Program-made: the position numbers and the translations under genes | Assembly: GCF_900590755.1 (NCBI RefSeq) | Contig: NZ_UUOC01000053.1 | Coordinates: forward strand, 62,001 to 126,000 | DNA from: Pseudomonas viridiflava | GTDB taxonomy: Bacteria; Pseudomonadota; Gammaproteobacteria; Pseudomonadales; Pseudomonadaceae | Reading direction: 5' to 3' | DNA length: 64,000 bases | Notes under the pieces: generated by a model | The model's input: the letters and a program-made list of their open reading frames with translations, nothing else | Database searches by the model: none | What the model was told of the DNA's origin: nothing | Part shown: positions 1 through 8,282 of the stretch, one piece after another | Layout: every line of letters begins with the position of its first letter | Position numbering within the stretch: position 1 is the first letter of the stretch

Positions 1-655
1 ACAGGGCCTTCATGTCTTCGAGCTGCTTGGACTTGAACTCTTCATGGACGATGCAGGCACCGTCCCACAGCAACATGTCCGCACCGGTGGCGCGCTGGAT
101 ATAGCGCCCAAGGTGCTTGTCCGGTGCCCAGATGATTTTCTCGCCGTTGTCCATCAGGCTCTCGACGATTTCCAGCGCGCAGCCGGACGTCACCACCCAG
201 TCCGCCCGGGCTTTGACCGCTGCCGAGGTGTTGGCATAAACCACCACCGTGCGCTCAGGATGCTGATCGCAAAACGCTGAAAACTCATCCACCGGGCAGC
301 CTAGATCCAGCGAGCAGGTCGCTTCCAGCGTCGGCATCAGCACGCGTTTTTCAGGGTTGAGGATTTTGGCGGTCTCGCCCATGAAGCGTACTCCAGCCAC
401 CAACACGGTTTTCGCCGAATGGTTATTGCTGAAACGCGCCATTTCCAGGGAGTCGGACACGCAACCGCCGGTCTCTTCGGCCAGGGCTTGAATCACTGGA
501 TCGCAGTAATAATGCGCAACCAGCACCGCATCCTGCGCCTTCAACTCGGCGGCAATGGCAGCGCGGTAGTGCTTCTGCTCCTCGATACTCAGCTCTTTGG
601 GCTGTTTGGCATCAAGGTGGGCCTGGACCAACAGGCGTTCTGAAATTTGCGTCAT
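1..655 (-). CDS. nadA: Quinolinate synthase A, 5' part (cut by window edge)
   Basis: Reading the minus strand from the ATG at 655 gives an open frame that begins MTQISERLLVQAHL and runs off the left edge after about 218 codons. It contains the family segments VLVAHYYCDP, GGCVSDSLEMARF, FMGETAKILNP and NTSAAVKARADWVVTSGCA. NadA is the [4Fe-4S] enzyme that condenses iminoaspartate with dihydroxyacetone phosphate to quinolinate for NAD synthesis in the cytoplasm. Roughly the first 60% of the protein is present; the C-terminal cluster ligands lie outside the window. Assignment rests on recognising the family sequence. Confidence 0.95.
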   Translation of the reverse strand, partial: MTQISERLLVQAHLDAKQPKELSIEEQKHYRAAIAAELKAQDAVLVAHYYCDPVIQALAEETGGCVSDSLEMARFSNNHSAKTVLVAGVRFMGETAKILNPEKRVLMPTLEATCSLDLGCPVDEFSAFCDQHPERTVVVYANTSAAVKARADWVVTSGCALEIVESLMDNGEKIIWAPDKHLGRYIQRATGADMLLWDGACIVHEEFKSKQLEDMKAL

Positions 656-718
656 GTTCGCTGGACCTGAAAGCGCTCGATAGCGCACAAGGCGAGTTTA
701 CACCCGAAAAGCGGACAC

Positions 719-762
719 AAAAAAAGCTGGAAATCCTCATTCATCACGGGCCTTCCAGCTTT
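719..762 (-). terminator. Intrinsic terminator of the Sia-type operon
   Basis: A 10-bp perfect inverted repeat (723-732 with 753-762, arm AAAGCTGGAA) is followed on the minus strand by a run of seven T residues (719-725). It lies downstream of siaD and upstream of nadA, so it should end the four-gene transcript. Its loop closely resembles that of the terminator at 13061-13101. Confidence 0.75.
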
Positions 763-897
763 ATAAGTATGTCGACCTGGGGTCGTGGTTCGGTCTTGAG
801 CCAATCGGTCACGTCCGATCACTCAAGCCGCTGAAGGCGGGCGGATTTTAGCCAGCCCCTTGGGGATTTACCATCAGTTTCACGAGCCGCCCGGCGC

Positions 898-1650
898 TTA
901 CGGGCTTTCAGCCATTTCCACCCGATTGCGCCCTGCGCGCTTGGCGCAGTACAGGGCTGCATCGGCCAAACCATAAGCGGTGTCGAAATCGGTACCCGGC
1001 GAGCTGGCGCTGACGCCGAAGCTGGCGGTGATCGAACGAGCCACTGGCTCGGCGAACACATACTCGGCAATGGCGGCACGCATGGCTTCGGCAAGATCCA
1101 GCCCTTCTTGCAGATCGCCCCCTGGAATCAACACCGTGAACTCCTCGCCACCCACGCGGCCAATAGTCCCCGAATCACCCACGATACGTCGCAGGCAAGT
1201 CACGATGCCCTTGATCACCGCATCGCCCACCGGGTGGCCGAACTGGTCGTTGACGCGCTTGAAGTGATCGATATCCAGCACAATCATCACGGCCCCCGAT
1301 TCCCGCAGGGCCTTGACCGAACAATCGATCACCGCACCGCGATTGAGGGCGCCGGTCAACGGATCATGGGTCGCGCGGTATTCAAGCTGCTGCGCGAGGG
1401 TATGAAGCTGGGTGTTCAGGGCGTTCATTTCCCGCTCGGCACGGTCACTGCGCCCGATCAGACGCCGGGTTTCACGCATCAAGCGCTCGAAATGAGTGAT
1501 CAGTTCGCCCAGCGATTGCTGGTAAACGGTCGGATCAGCGCCAGCCAACGCAAATGTTTCACGGGCACTCTCAAGCGCGTCGTTTTCGCTCTTGAACAGG
1601 TCCGGGACGCTGTCCGCAGCAACACCCGATGAAACAGCCGCAGTGCGCAT
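898..1650 (-). CDS. siaD: SiaD-type diguanylate cyclase (GGDEF)
   Basis: A 250-residue soluble protein with a helical or coiled N-terminal part (to about residue 90) and a C-terminal GGDEF domain. The signature is GGEEF at residues 167-171, and THDPLTGALNRG marks the domain start. It should make cyclic di-GMP from two GTP. The RxxD inhibitory site expected just before the signature is absent (GDSGTIGRV), so product inhibition through that site is not expected. I chose the ATG at 1650 because AAGGGGA lies just upstream; the frame is open further to 1737. It is the last gene of a four-gene unit that matches P. aeruginosa siaABCD in order, where SiaC binds and activates SiaD. Confidence 0.85.
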   Translation of the reverse strand: MRTAAVSSGVAADSVPDLFKSENDALESARETFALAGADPTVYQQSLGELITHFERLMRETRRLIGRSDRAEREMNALNTQLHTLAQQLEYRATHDPLTGALNRGAVIDCSVKALRESGAVMIVLDIDHFKRVNDQFGHPVGDAVIKGIVTCLRRIVGDSGTIGRVGGEEFTVLIPGGDLQEGLDLAEAMRAAIAEYVFAEPVARSITASFGVSASSPGTDFDTAYGLADAALYCAKRAGRNRVEMAESP

Positions 1651-1666
1651 GATCTTCCCCTTCAGG

Positions 1667-2053
1667 TCAGGCAGAAACCGGATGGTCGGTGAATTTGATG
1701 GCCTTGAAGTCAGCCTGCAACTCCTCGCCAAATTCAAAAATCGTTTCGTCTTCTTCGTCGTGATACCAGTTCATCTGCACCGTCACACCCGACTGAGCCG
1801 CCTCATCCAGCGCATCGAACAGGCTGAACAGCATCTTGGTGCTGGAACTGTTGAAGTACGCCAGGGCGATGTCGGCAGTGATCAGCGTGGCGTCCGAGCT
1901 GGCCAGGTAATCGCGCAACTGCTGAACCACTGGCGCGTAGAAGGCGGCAGCATTTTCGGGGTACGACTCACCCTTGATGGCCAGGAAGTTTTCTGTGAAA
2001 CGGAAGTCCACTTCAGGCGAAGTCGGTGTTGCTGCAATATAGAAATTATCCAT
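1667..2053 (-). CDS. siaC: SiaC-type DUF1987 activator of diguanylate cyclase
   Basis: A 128-residue acidic protein of the DUF1987 family. In P. aeruginosa, SiaC is phosphorylated by SiaB and dephosphorylated by SiaA, and the unphosphorylated form activates the cyclase SiaD. The phospho-acceptor region is recognisable as FNSSSTK (residues 67-73). By alignment from memory, the position of Thr68 in P. aeruginosa SiaC appears to be Ser69 here, which is an inference. The conserved SYPENAAAFY and MNWYHDEEDE segments also fit. It sits 16 bp upstream of siaD and 19 bp after siaB, so it is almost certainly co-transcribed with them. Confidence 0.85.
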   Translation of the reverse strand: MDNFYIAATPTSPEVDFRFTENFLAIKGESYPENAAAFYAPVVQQLRDYLASSDATLITADIALAYFNSSSTKMLFSLFDALDEAAQSGVTVQMNWYHDEEDETIFEFGEELQADFKAIKFTDHPVSA

Positions 2054-2072
2054 CTTGAGTCGTCGCTCTTAT

Positions 2073-2639
2073 TCAAATAGTGGCTTTGAGGCAAAACAGG
2101 GTGGTGTCCGGATCGTCTGCCCGGGGATGAAAGGCAAACTCCAGCGGCGCACTCGCGTCACGGGCCATGGTGAGAAAACCCAGGCCTGCGCCTTTGCTGC
2201 CCTCCGGCGTCTCGGCGCGCAGGGAGACTTTGTAGGCTTGCTTGATCTCATCCAGGGACATGGTCGCCAAAGGCTCAAGCTTGTCGCGCAAACGCTGGGC
2301 GTCCCGAGTGGCTATCGGGTTGGCGCAGAGCATGAGGTGCCGCTCGCCGTCAGCGCTGATGCACACCGCGCCTTGACGCACGGCCGGCTCTTCCACTGCC
2401 GGGTCCAGGGAGTCAGACGAGTAGTGGATGATGTTTTGCGACAGCTCGATGAACGACGAAAACAACTTGCGGCGCCGGGAGCTATCGACGCCGGACACTT
2501 CCAGCTGCAACTTCACGATCTCGGCCATGGCGGCGACGATGCTGTGGGAGAAATAGCCCATGTGATAGAAGATCACGTTGCGCTGCTGGGCCAGGTCGAA
2601 GAAAGCGTAATCCTGGCTGGAAGTCGGCGAGTTATTCAT
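2073..2639 (-). CDS. siaB: SiaB-type anti-sigma-like kinase (DUF6272)
   Basis: A 188-residue protein with an HATPase-type fold. FIELSQNIIHYS resembles the N box and KGAGLGFLTMAR resembles the glycine-rich nucleotide-binding loop of GHKL kinases. In the Sia system this protein phosphorylates SiaC and so switches the cyclase off. The ATG at 2639 overlaps the TGA of the phosphatase gene (ATGA) and follows CAGGA, which indicates translational coupling; the longer frame to 2663 lies inside the upstream gene and is less likely. Confidence 0.82.
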   Translation of the reverse strand: MNNSPTSSQDYAFFDLAQQRNVIFYHMGYFSHSIVAAMAEIVKLQLEVSGVDSSRRRKLFSSFIELSQNIIHYSSDSLDPAVEEPAVRQGAVCISADGERHLMLCANPIATRDAQRLRDKLEPLATMSLDEIKQAYKVSLRAETPEGSKGAGLGFLTMARDASAPLEFAFHPRADDPDTTLFCLKATI

Positions 2640-3874
2640 GGCTTGTCCTGAAGGCGGGCACAAAAGAAAGTTAAATCATCGCGGCGCGGCTGCTCACCCT
2701 GCCAATCGGCGAGGGCACCGAGCAGGGCCTCGCAAATCTGGCTGGTGGGTTGGTGGCGGTTTTCGAGAATCAGCTCGCAGGCACGACGCTTGCCGAAGGC
2801 GATGTTTCGCGGCCCGCCGATCTGGTCGGTCAAGCCGTCGGTAGTAATGAACAACAGGCTGCCGGATTGCAGAACCAGCGTGCTTTGCGTCCATTCGTAG
2901 TCTTCATCGCTGTCGACATAGCCCACCCCCATCCGCTGCCCGGACAAACTGGTGAATTGCTGGTCATCGGGTTGCAACACATGGACCGCGACTCGCGCCC
3001 CGGCATAAACCAGCTCTGATCGCACGGCGTCGTACCAGAAAAAAGCCGCGTCCAGCCCGTCGTCGGACTCCGGTGTTTCATCCACACCTTTGACCTGGCC
3101 GAGCAAGCTCTTCACGCTGCGGTTGACTGCTGACAGCAAGGCCGCAGGGTCTCGCGGGCCGATCTGTGCCAGGGCCTGAGTCAACGATGACGATGCGATC
3201 AATGTCATGAACGCCCCAGGCACGCCGTGGCCGGTGCAGTCAGCCACCGCACCGAACCAGCCGTCTTCGTGGGTGACGAAGTGATAGAAGTCGCCGCCCA
3301 CCACATCACGTGGCTCCCACAGCAGCACTGCGTCGGGCAATGTGGCGGTCAGGGTTTCCCGTGAGGCACGCAGCATGGCGCGCTGGATGACGCTGGCGTA
3401 TTCAATGCTCTGCATGGTCTGGCGGTTCTTCTCCGCCTGCATCGCTGCCACAACGCCCATCAATTCAAGGCCGCTGCCCAACCCGACAAAAGCACCGTCG
3501 CGGGTCACGATGAAGCCGTCCGCCATCGCCTTCTCGCCGAACTCTACCGTCTTGAAGGTCAAGGCTTCGATGCCCATGGCAGCGTCGACAATCAGCGGGT
3601 CTTTGTCCATGAAGGCAATACAGCTTTTGCGGTCGTAGAGCTCGCGGTGAAACGGCTTGCTCATCTGCGACATGAAGATATTGCGATTGATCAGCCCGAT
3701 CGGCCGCTCACCCTCGACGACTGCCAGGCAGACCATATCTCGCTGAGCCGTGAACATATCCATGACCAGCGAGTTGGTGCCGTCGGACTCAATCGTAGGC
3801 ATCGGATGGCATAAATCACCCGCACAGCGGTGATTGCGCGGCAAATCCGGGCGATTGAACGGAAGCAGAGCCAT
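2636..3874 (-). CDS. SiaA-like PP2C/SpoIIE phosphatase with CBS-like input domain
   Basis: A 412-residue protein, first gene of the Sia-type operon. The C-terminal half is a SpoIIE/PP2C phosphatase with the metal-binding motifs RDVVGGDFYHF and AVADCTGHGVPGAF. The N-terminal part (about residues 30-150) looks like a CBS-type sensor: MVCLAVVEGERPIGLINR and DGFIVTRDGAFVGLG repeat the CBS strand pattern. I see no membrane segment or HAMP domain, unlike P. aeruginosa SiaA. The role is expected to be dephosphorylation of the SiaC-like protein in response to a cytoplasmic ligand. It overlaps siaB by 4 bp. The phosphatase assignment is firm; the CBS assignment is moderately firm. Confidence 0.8.
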   Translation of the reverse strand: MALLPFNRPDLPRNHRCAGDLCHPMPTIESDGTNSLVMDMFTAQRDMVCLAVVEGERPIGLINRNIFMSQMSKPFHRELYDRKSCIAFMDKDPLIVDAAMGIEALTFKTVEFGEKAMADGFIVTRDGAFVGLGSGLELMGVVAAMQAEKNRQTMQSIEYASVIQRAMLRASRETLTATLPDAVLLWEPRDVVGGDFYHFVTHEDGWFGAVADCTGHGVPGAFMTLIASSSLTQALAQIGPRDPAALLSAVNRSVKSLLGQVKGVDETPESDDGLDAAFFWYDAVRSELVYAGARVAVHVLQPDDQQFTSLSGQRMGVGYVDSDEDYEWTQSTLVLQSGSLLFITTDGLTDQIGGPRNIAFGKRRACELILENRHQPTSQICEALLGALADWQGEQPRRDDLTFFCARLQDKP

Positions 3875-4033
3875 GAGCGTGACAAACCTTCAGACTGGTG
3901 AAGGGCACGACTCTACGACACTGATGTTAATGTGATATTACAGTTGTGCAGCAGACTACTCGATTTATGGACCCTGGATTGACCGGGGTGGCGCCCTACA
4001 GGTCCCGTGGAATTCAAGCACCCACCCGATATG

Positions 4034-4151
4034 TAGGAGCTGCCGAAGGCTGCGAATCGCGGCGTGTCAGACACGCCGCCTTCGTCGCCGTCGTAACCTC
4101 CGACAACTCCTACAAGGTCAAGGCGTGCCGGAAAATCACAGCTCCTACAGG
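4034..4151. repeat. REP-type palindrome, TGTAGGAGCTGCCGAAGG family, plus a half unit
   Basis: TGTAGGAGCTGCCGAAGGCT opens an imperfect palindrome that ends ...CTCCTACAA at 4115. A second right arm (GCTCCTACAGG) follows at 4141-4151. It lies downstream of the aldolase gene, between two same-strand operons. The same family recurs at 35516, 40201 and 45894. Confidence 0.8.
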
Positions 4152-4162
4152 TTTCGGCATGA

Positions 4163-4840
4163 TCACTCTTGCATCTCACACCCCTTGGCAACCAGGCTGT
4201 TGATCACCCAGCTACGGTCATTCTTCCCCTCGGCGATATCCCGCAATTGCTGAGCCTCGGCGGCATGCTTGGCGCTGGCCTTCTTCAGCACCGCATCGAC
4301 TTCCTCAAACGGTATACACAGCAAACCGTCTTCATCGCCGACGATCATGTCTCCGGGGTTGATCACCATGCCGTTGATGGCCACAGGAACGTTGATCTCG
4401 CCAGGGCCATCTTTATAAGGGCCGCGATGGGTAATGCCGGCGGCAAACACCGGGAAATCACCGGCTCCGATAGTGCCCGCGTCACGGATGGCGCCGTTGA
4501 TGACAAAACCACCCAGACGTTTCTTGATTGCATAGGCAACCATCAACTCGCCGGTAATTGCATTGGACAGATCACCCCCGGCATCCACCACGATCACATC
4601 GCCTGGCTCAGCGATATCCAGGGCGTAGTGCAGCATCAGGTTATCGCCGGGGCGACACTTCACAGTCAAGGCCGGGCCAGCCAGTACGCCGCCACTGTGC
4701 ATGGGCCGCAGCGTCGCGCCGCCCGCAGTCATACGGTTCATGGAGTCGCTGATGTTTGCGACAGGAACAGTTCGATAGGCTTCCACTGTTTCACTGGATA
4801 CCTGACGGGAACGTTTCAATACTCTGAATCCAATGCTCAT
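4163..4840 (-). CDS. RraA-family aldolase (HMG/CHA aldolase-like)
   Basis: A 225-residue protein of the RraA / 4-hydroxy-4-methyl-2-oxoglutarate aldolase superfamily. Recognisable segments are VANISDSMNRM near the N-terminus, PGDVIVVDAGGD, TGELMVAYAIKKRLGGFVI and NGAIRDAGTI; the adjacent Arg-Asp of the last is the pyruvate/metal site of the aldolase members. Catalytic members cleave 4-hydroxy-2-oxo acids to pyruvate plus an oxo acid. Context (importer, aminotransferase, hydrolase) favours a catabolic aldolase rather than the RNase E inhibitor. It follows the hydrolase gene after a 180-bp gap, and GAGGCAACATC precedes the ATG. The actual substrate is unknown. Confidence 0.8.
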   Translation of the reverse strand: MSIGFRVLKRSRQVSSETVEAYRTVPVANISDSMNRMTAGGATLRPMHSGGVLAGPALTVKCRPGDNLMLHYALDIAEPGDVIVVDAGGDLSNAITGELMVAYAIKKRLGGFVINGAIRDAGTIGAGDFPVFAAGITHRGPYKDGPGEINVPVAINGMVINPGDMIVGDEDGLLCIPFEEVDAVLKKASAKHAAEAQQLRDIAEGKNDRSWVINSLVAKGCEMQE

Positions 4841-5020
4841 GATGTTGCCTCGTTATTAATGCCGGGCAGAACTTGACTGCCAGCACAGGACAAAGAATTG
4901 ATGATCAAGTTGATGCTTTAACAACACGCGACTGAATAAACTTATCGATATTCAGCGCAAAAGGTTCCACACCGCCTGCAAGCGGCTCATACAAATAGAA
5001 TGACAAGCAGATTAGTTATC

Positions 5021-6067
5021 TCAGCCGGCAAGCGTTATGTTGTAAGTCCGCGCCGCCACCCCACTGAACAATGACGTTCGCTCATCAGCACTGAAATCTG
5101 CCGTTATCCGTTTAAAGGCATTCCACATGATTCCATATGAGTACATCCCCTTATCAACAGGGAAGTTACTTTCAAACATGCAGCGCTCAGCGCCGAAAGA
5201 TTCGATGCAGTGCAATATATAAGGGCGCCACAAACTTGCGAGGGTTTGCGAATCCGGTGGCAAAGCTTGAGTGTGCAGGGCAAACCCGCCGACGTTCATA
5301 CCCAAGCCTCCCAGCTTCACCAATACATTGGGGCATTCGGCCAGTTGCCGGATCAGCTGCGCCCACTCGGCGAACACTTCATCCCGCCGACCGCTGTAGG
5401 GTCCGATACCGATAGGCCCGCCAACATGATCGACAACGATCACCTGATCAGGAAACGCACGCGCCAGGTCGAGGATCTCGCCCAGTTGGGTGTGATACCC
5501 CCAAACGTCCAGCGTCAGGTTGAAGTCTTTGAGGCACTTCACACCCTGGCGAAACTGCCGCTCACCGAGAATGCCCGGAGGTGGTGGCTTGGGATTGGAA
5601 ACTACCGCCGGGTCTGCATGCCAGGCGGTGGTATTGCGGATGCCCTGCAAGCGCGGCCCGGCCCTGTCACGCATTTCATCCAGAACAGGCATCACCGCCT
5701 GCCCAAGCCGCAGATCCGCACCGGCAACAATGGCCGCACAAATTCGCGGCGAGCCATAGAGGCCACTGGCACTGCGCGCGGCAACACCATTGGCAAACTC
5801 GACTTCGCCAACGCACCTGAACGCTTCCGGCCGATCGATGTTGAACATCGAGCGACACTGGACATAGACCGACGCCAGCACCCGATGCCCGCTGTCCAGG
5901 TCATCCAGATAGTCATCCAGCAAGTAGTGACTTTCCGGACGATCCCACAGGTGGTGGTGAGCATCGATGATCGGCAGCTGCGGATCGATCGCGGGCTCAT
6001 CCAGCAACCCCAGCCAATCCTTGCGGACCGTCAGATGCGGGGAGCCAGAGGAATGCTCGCCCTTCAT
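5021..6067 (-). CDS. Amidohydrolase-2 / COG3618 lactonase-type hydrolase
   Basis: A 348-residue metal-dependent hydrolase. IIDAHHHLWD near residue 35 is the HxH metal-binding motif of amidohydrolase family 2. VVDHVGGPIG, KLGGLGM and MFESNFPVDK are typical of COG3618, which includes sugar and dicarboxylate lactonases and 2-pyrone-4,6-dicarboxylate hydrolase. It is expected to open a lactone or related ring in the cytoplasm. Its ATG shares one base with the stop of the ABC ATPase gene (TGATG), so it belongs to the transport operon and probably acts on the imported compound or a product of it. Substrate not identifiable from sequence. Confidence 0.82.
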   Translation of the reverse strand: MKGEHSSGSPHLTVRKDWLGLLDEPAIDPQLPIIDAHHHLWDRPESHYLLDDYLDDLDSGHRVLASVYVQCRSMFNIDRPEAFRCVGEVEFANGVAARSASGLYGSPRICAAIVAGADLRLGQAVMPVLDEMRDRAGPRLQGIRNTTAWHADPAVVSNPKPPPPGILGERQFRQGVKCLKDFNLTLDVWGYHTQLGEILDLARAFPDQVIVVDHVGGPIGIGPYSGRRDEVFAEWAQLIRQLAECPNVLVKLGGLGMNVGGFALHTQALPPDSQTLASLWRPYILHCIESFGAERCMFESNFPVDKGMYSYGIMWNAFKRITADFSADERTSLFSGVAARTYNITLAG

Positions 6068-6795
6068 CAGTGCGCCCGGATATCAGAGATGAATTTCGCC
6101 GCGCGAGGATGTTTCGGCGCCGTGAAAAAATCTTCCGGAGCGGCCCGCTCCAGCACCTGACCGGCATCCATGAACCAGATCCGGTCGGCGACTTCCCGGG
6201 CAAAACCCATTTCGTGGGTGACGCAAATCATGGTCATGCCTTCGGACGCCAGGTCCTTCATGACCTGCAGGACTTCACCGACCATTTCCGGATCCAGTGC
6301 ACTGGTCGGCTCATCGAACAGCATCACCGGAGGCTCCATGGCCAGCGCCCGGGCAATCGCCACGCGCTGCTGCTGACCACCGGACAACTGCAACGGCATG
6401 GCGTCGGCCTTGTGCCCCAGCCCGACTTTGGCGAGCAGGTCACGGGCGGTCTTGGCCGCATCGGTCTTGTTGCGATTGAGGACAGTCATCGGGCCGATCA
6501 TGACGTTTTCCAGGACACTCATGTGGGGGAACAGATTGAACTGCTGAAAGACAAACCCCACCCGACTGCGCAGCGCATTGAGGTTCTTTTTCGACGCGTG
6601 AACCTCTTCACCTGAAATCAGAATGTTGCCGTCCTGAATTTCTTCCAGACGATTCACCGTACGAATCAGCGTGGACTTGCCTGACCCCGAAGGCCCGCAC
6701 ACCACTACAACTTCGCCAGCGGCGACTTGTTCATTGACGTTGCAGAGTGCCTGGTACTCGCCATACCACTTGTTTACGTTTTTGAATTCAATCAT
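6067..6795 (-). CDS. Polar amino-acid ABC transporter, ATP-binding protein
   Basis: A 242-residue ABC ATPase of the GlnQ/HisP class. Walker A is GPSGSGKST, the signature is LSGGQQQRVAIARAL, Walker B is VMLFDEPTSALD and the switch His is in CVTHEMGFA. FVFQQFNLFPHMSVLENV is typical of polar amino-acid importers. It energises the two permeases encoded directly upstream, and it overlaps the second by 4 bp (ATGA). Confidence 0.92.
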   Translation of the reverse strand: MIEFKNVNKWYGEYQALCNVNEQVAAGEVVVVCGPSGSGKSTLIRTVNRLEEIQDGNILISGEEVHASKKNLNALRSRVGFVFQQFNLFPHMSVLENVMIGPMTVLNRNKTDAAKTARDLLAKVGLGHKADAMPLQLSGGQQQRVAIARALAMEPPVMLFDEPTSALDPEMVGEVLQVMKDLASEGMTMICVTHEMGFAREVADRIWFMDAGQVLERAAPEDFFTAPKHPRAAKFISDIRAH

Positions 6796-7538
6796 TTCGG
6801 TTGCCCCGCCAATACTTGATTTGCTTCAACACTCGCAACATTGTTCCGGGGCGCACCGAGGCGCTTGCGGTCAATTGTATGTTCCAGCCATCTGGCAAGA
6901 CGGCTGAGCGAGAAGCACAGTACAAAGTAGAAACCAGCCAGCAGTGCGTAAACCTGGAATGGCTGAGTCAACAACTGGTTATTGATCTGGTACGCGGCAA
7001 ATGTCACCTCTTGCGTGCCAATCAAATAAGCCAGCGAGGTGTTCTTGGTGATCATGATGAATTGATTGAGAATGCTTGGGAGCATATTGAACAGGGCTTG
7101 CGGCAAAACAATCTTGCGCATGCATTGCCAATAACTCATCCCCATGGCGCGCGCAGCTTCCACTTGCCCCTTGGGCACCGCGTTAATACCTGCCCGCACC
7201 ACTTCACCCAGATAAGCCCCTTCATACACCACCAACGCCACAATCATGGTGATGAAACCGGAGATGTTATATCCAGTGATCAATGGCACCGCAAAGTAGG
7301 TCCAGAAGATCAGCAGCAATAGCGGGATTGCTCGCACCACATAGGTGTAACCCATTGCAATGTTGCGCACCGGTGCGATGGTCGACGTTCGCGCCAGACC
7401 AATCAGCACCGCCAGTGGAAAGGAAGCAATAAGCGCCAGCAGCGCCATTATTACGGTCAGTGCCAGGCCACCCAGCGGCCCCTGTGGATACTGCCCGATG
7501 AGCAGCATGATTCCGTAGTCGTGAAGAATATCCAGCAT
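6792..7538 (-). CDS. Polar amino-acid ABC transporter, permease 2
   Basis: A 248-residue inner-membrane permease of the HisM/HisQ family with about five hydrophobic segments. The cytoplasmic EAA loop is recognisable (EAARAMGMSYWQCMRKIVLP) and couples to the ATPase. FILKN-like family sequence ITKNTSLAYLIG follows it. The gene starts 2 bp after the other permease gene and pairs with it to form a heterodimeric channel. The C-terminal tail is longer than in the partner. Confidence 0.92.
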   Translation of the reverse strand: MLDILHDYGIMLLIGQYPQGPLGGLALTVIMALLALIASFPLAVLIGLARTSTIAPVRNIAMGYTYVVRAIPLLLLIFWTYFAVPLITGYNISGFITMIVALVVYEGAYLGEVVRAGINAVPKGQVEAARAMGMSYWQCMRKIVLPQALFNMLPSILNQFIMITKNTSLAYLIGTQEVTFAAYQINNQLLTQPFQVYALLAGFYFVLCFSLSRLARWLEHTIDRKRLGAPRNNVASVEANQVLAGQPK

Positions 7539-7540
7539 GC

Positions 7541-8248
7541 TTACCTCGCCATCCGCAGTTCAATACGGCGCTGCCAGGCGGCACCCGCAATCATGATGGT
7601 CCAGGAACCGATCAGGTAAAACAGACTGGCCACGGCAAAGGTCTGGAAGGTCATGTAGGTTTCGCCTTCAATCTGCCGAGTGATGTACATCATCTCGGCC
7701 GTACCAATGGCCATCGCCAGCGCGGTGGTCTTGAACAGCCCGAGCGCCTGATTGACCAGTGACGGTGCCGATGCCCTTACTGCCTGCGGAATGAGCACCT
7801 TGCGCAGGGTCTGCACATAGTTGATCCCCAGTGCGCGAGCGGCTTCGGTCTGGCCGTTGGGCAAGGAGCGAAATCCACTGCGCAGGTCCTCGGAGACATA
7901 AGCCGCCGAATTGAGCGTCAGCGCGATGATCGCGAAGATAATCTCGCCGCCCTGGGCATTGACCCAGTCCTGAGCGGCAATTGGCAACAGCTGCGGCACG
8001 CCGAAATACCAGACAAACAACTGCACCAGGCTCGGCACGTTGCGGTGATATTCAACAAACAACGCGACGACGAAGTCACCCACTCGCCCCGGAATCAAGC
8101 GTATCCCCATCAACAGGCAAGCGAGAATGAACGCCAGGATTGCCGAAATGAAGAACAGCTGTAACGTGACACCTGCCCCCGCGAGAAACGAATGCAGGTA
8201 GTCGCCCTGAAGCAGCGAACCAAAGCCATTGAATATAGACACGAGCAC
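7541..8248 (-). CDS. Polar amino-acid ABC transporter, permease 1
   Basis: A 235-residue inner-membrane permease of the HisM/HisQ family. The EAA loop is TEAARALGINYVQTLRKVLI, followed by the family stretch LVNQALGLFKTTALAMAIG. It lies 34 bp after the binding-protein gene and 2 bp before permease 2. Together with the ATPase and binding protein it completes a four-gene importer for an amino acid or amino-acid-like solute. Confidence 0.92.
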   Translation of the reverse strand: MLVSIFNGFGSLLQGDYLHSFLAGAGVTLQLFFISAILAFILACLLMGIRLIPGRVGDFVVALFVEYHRNVPSLVQLFVWYFGVPQLLPIAAQDWVNAQGGEIIFAIIALTLNSAAYVSEDLRSGFRSLPNGQTEAARALGINYVQTLRKVLIPQAVRASAPSLVNQALGLFKTTALAMAIGTAEMMYITRQIEGETYMTFQTFAVASLFYLIGSWTIMIAGAAWQRRIELRMAR

Positions 8249-8282
8249 CTCAATCAGGCCGCCTGGAGCGGCCTGCTTTCAA

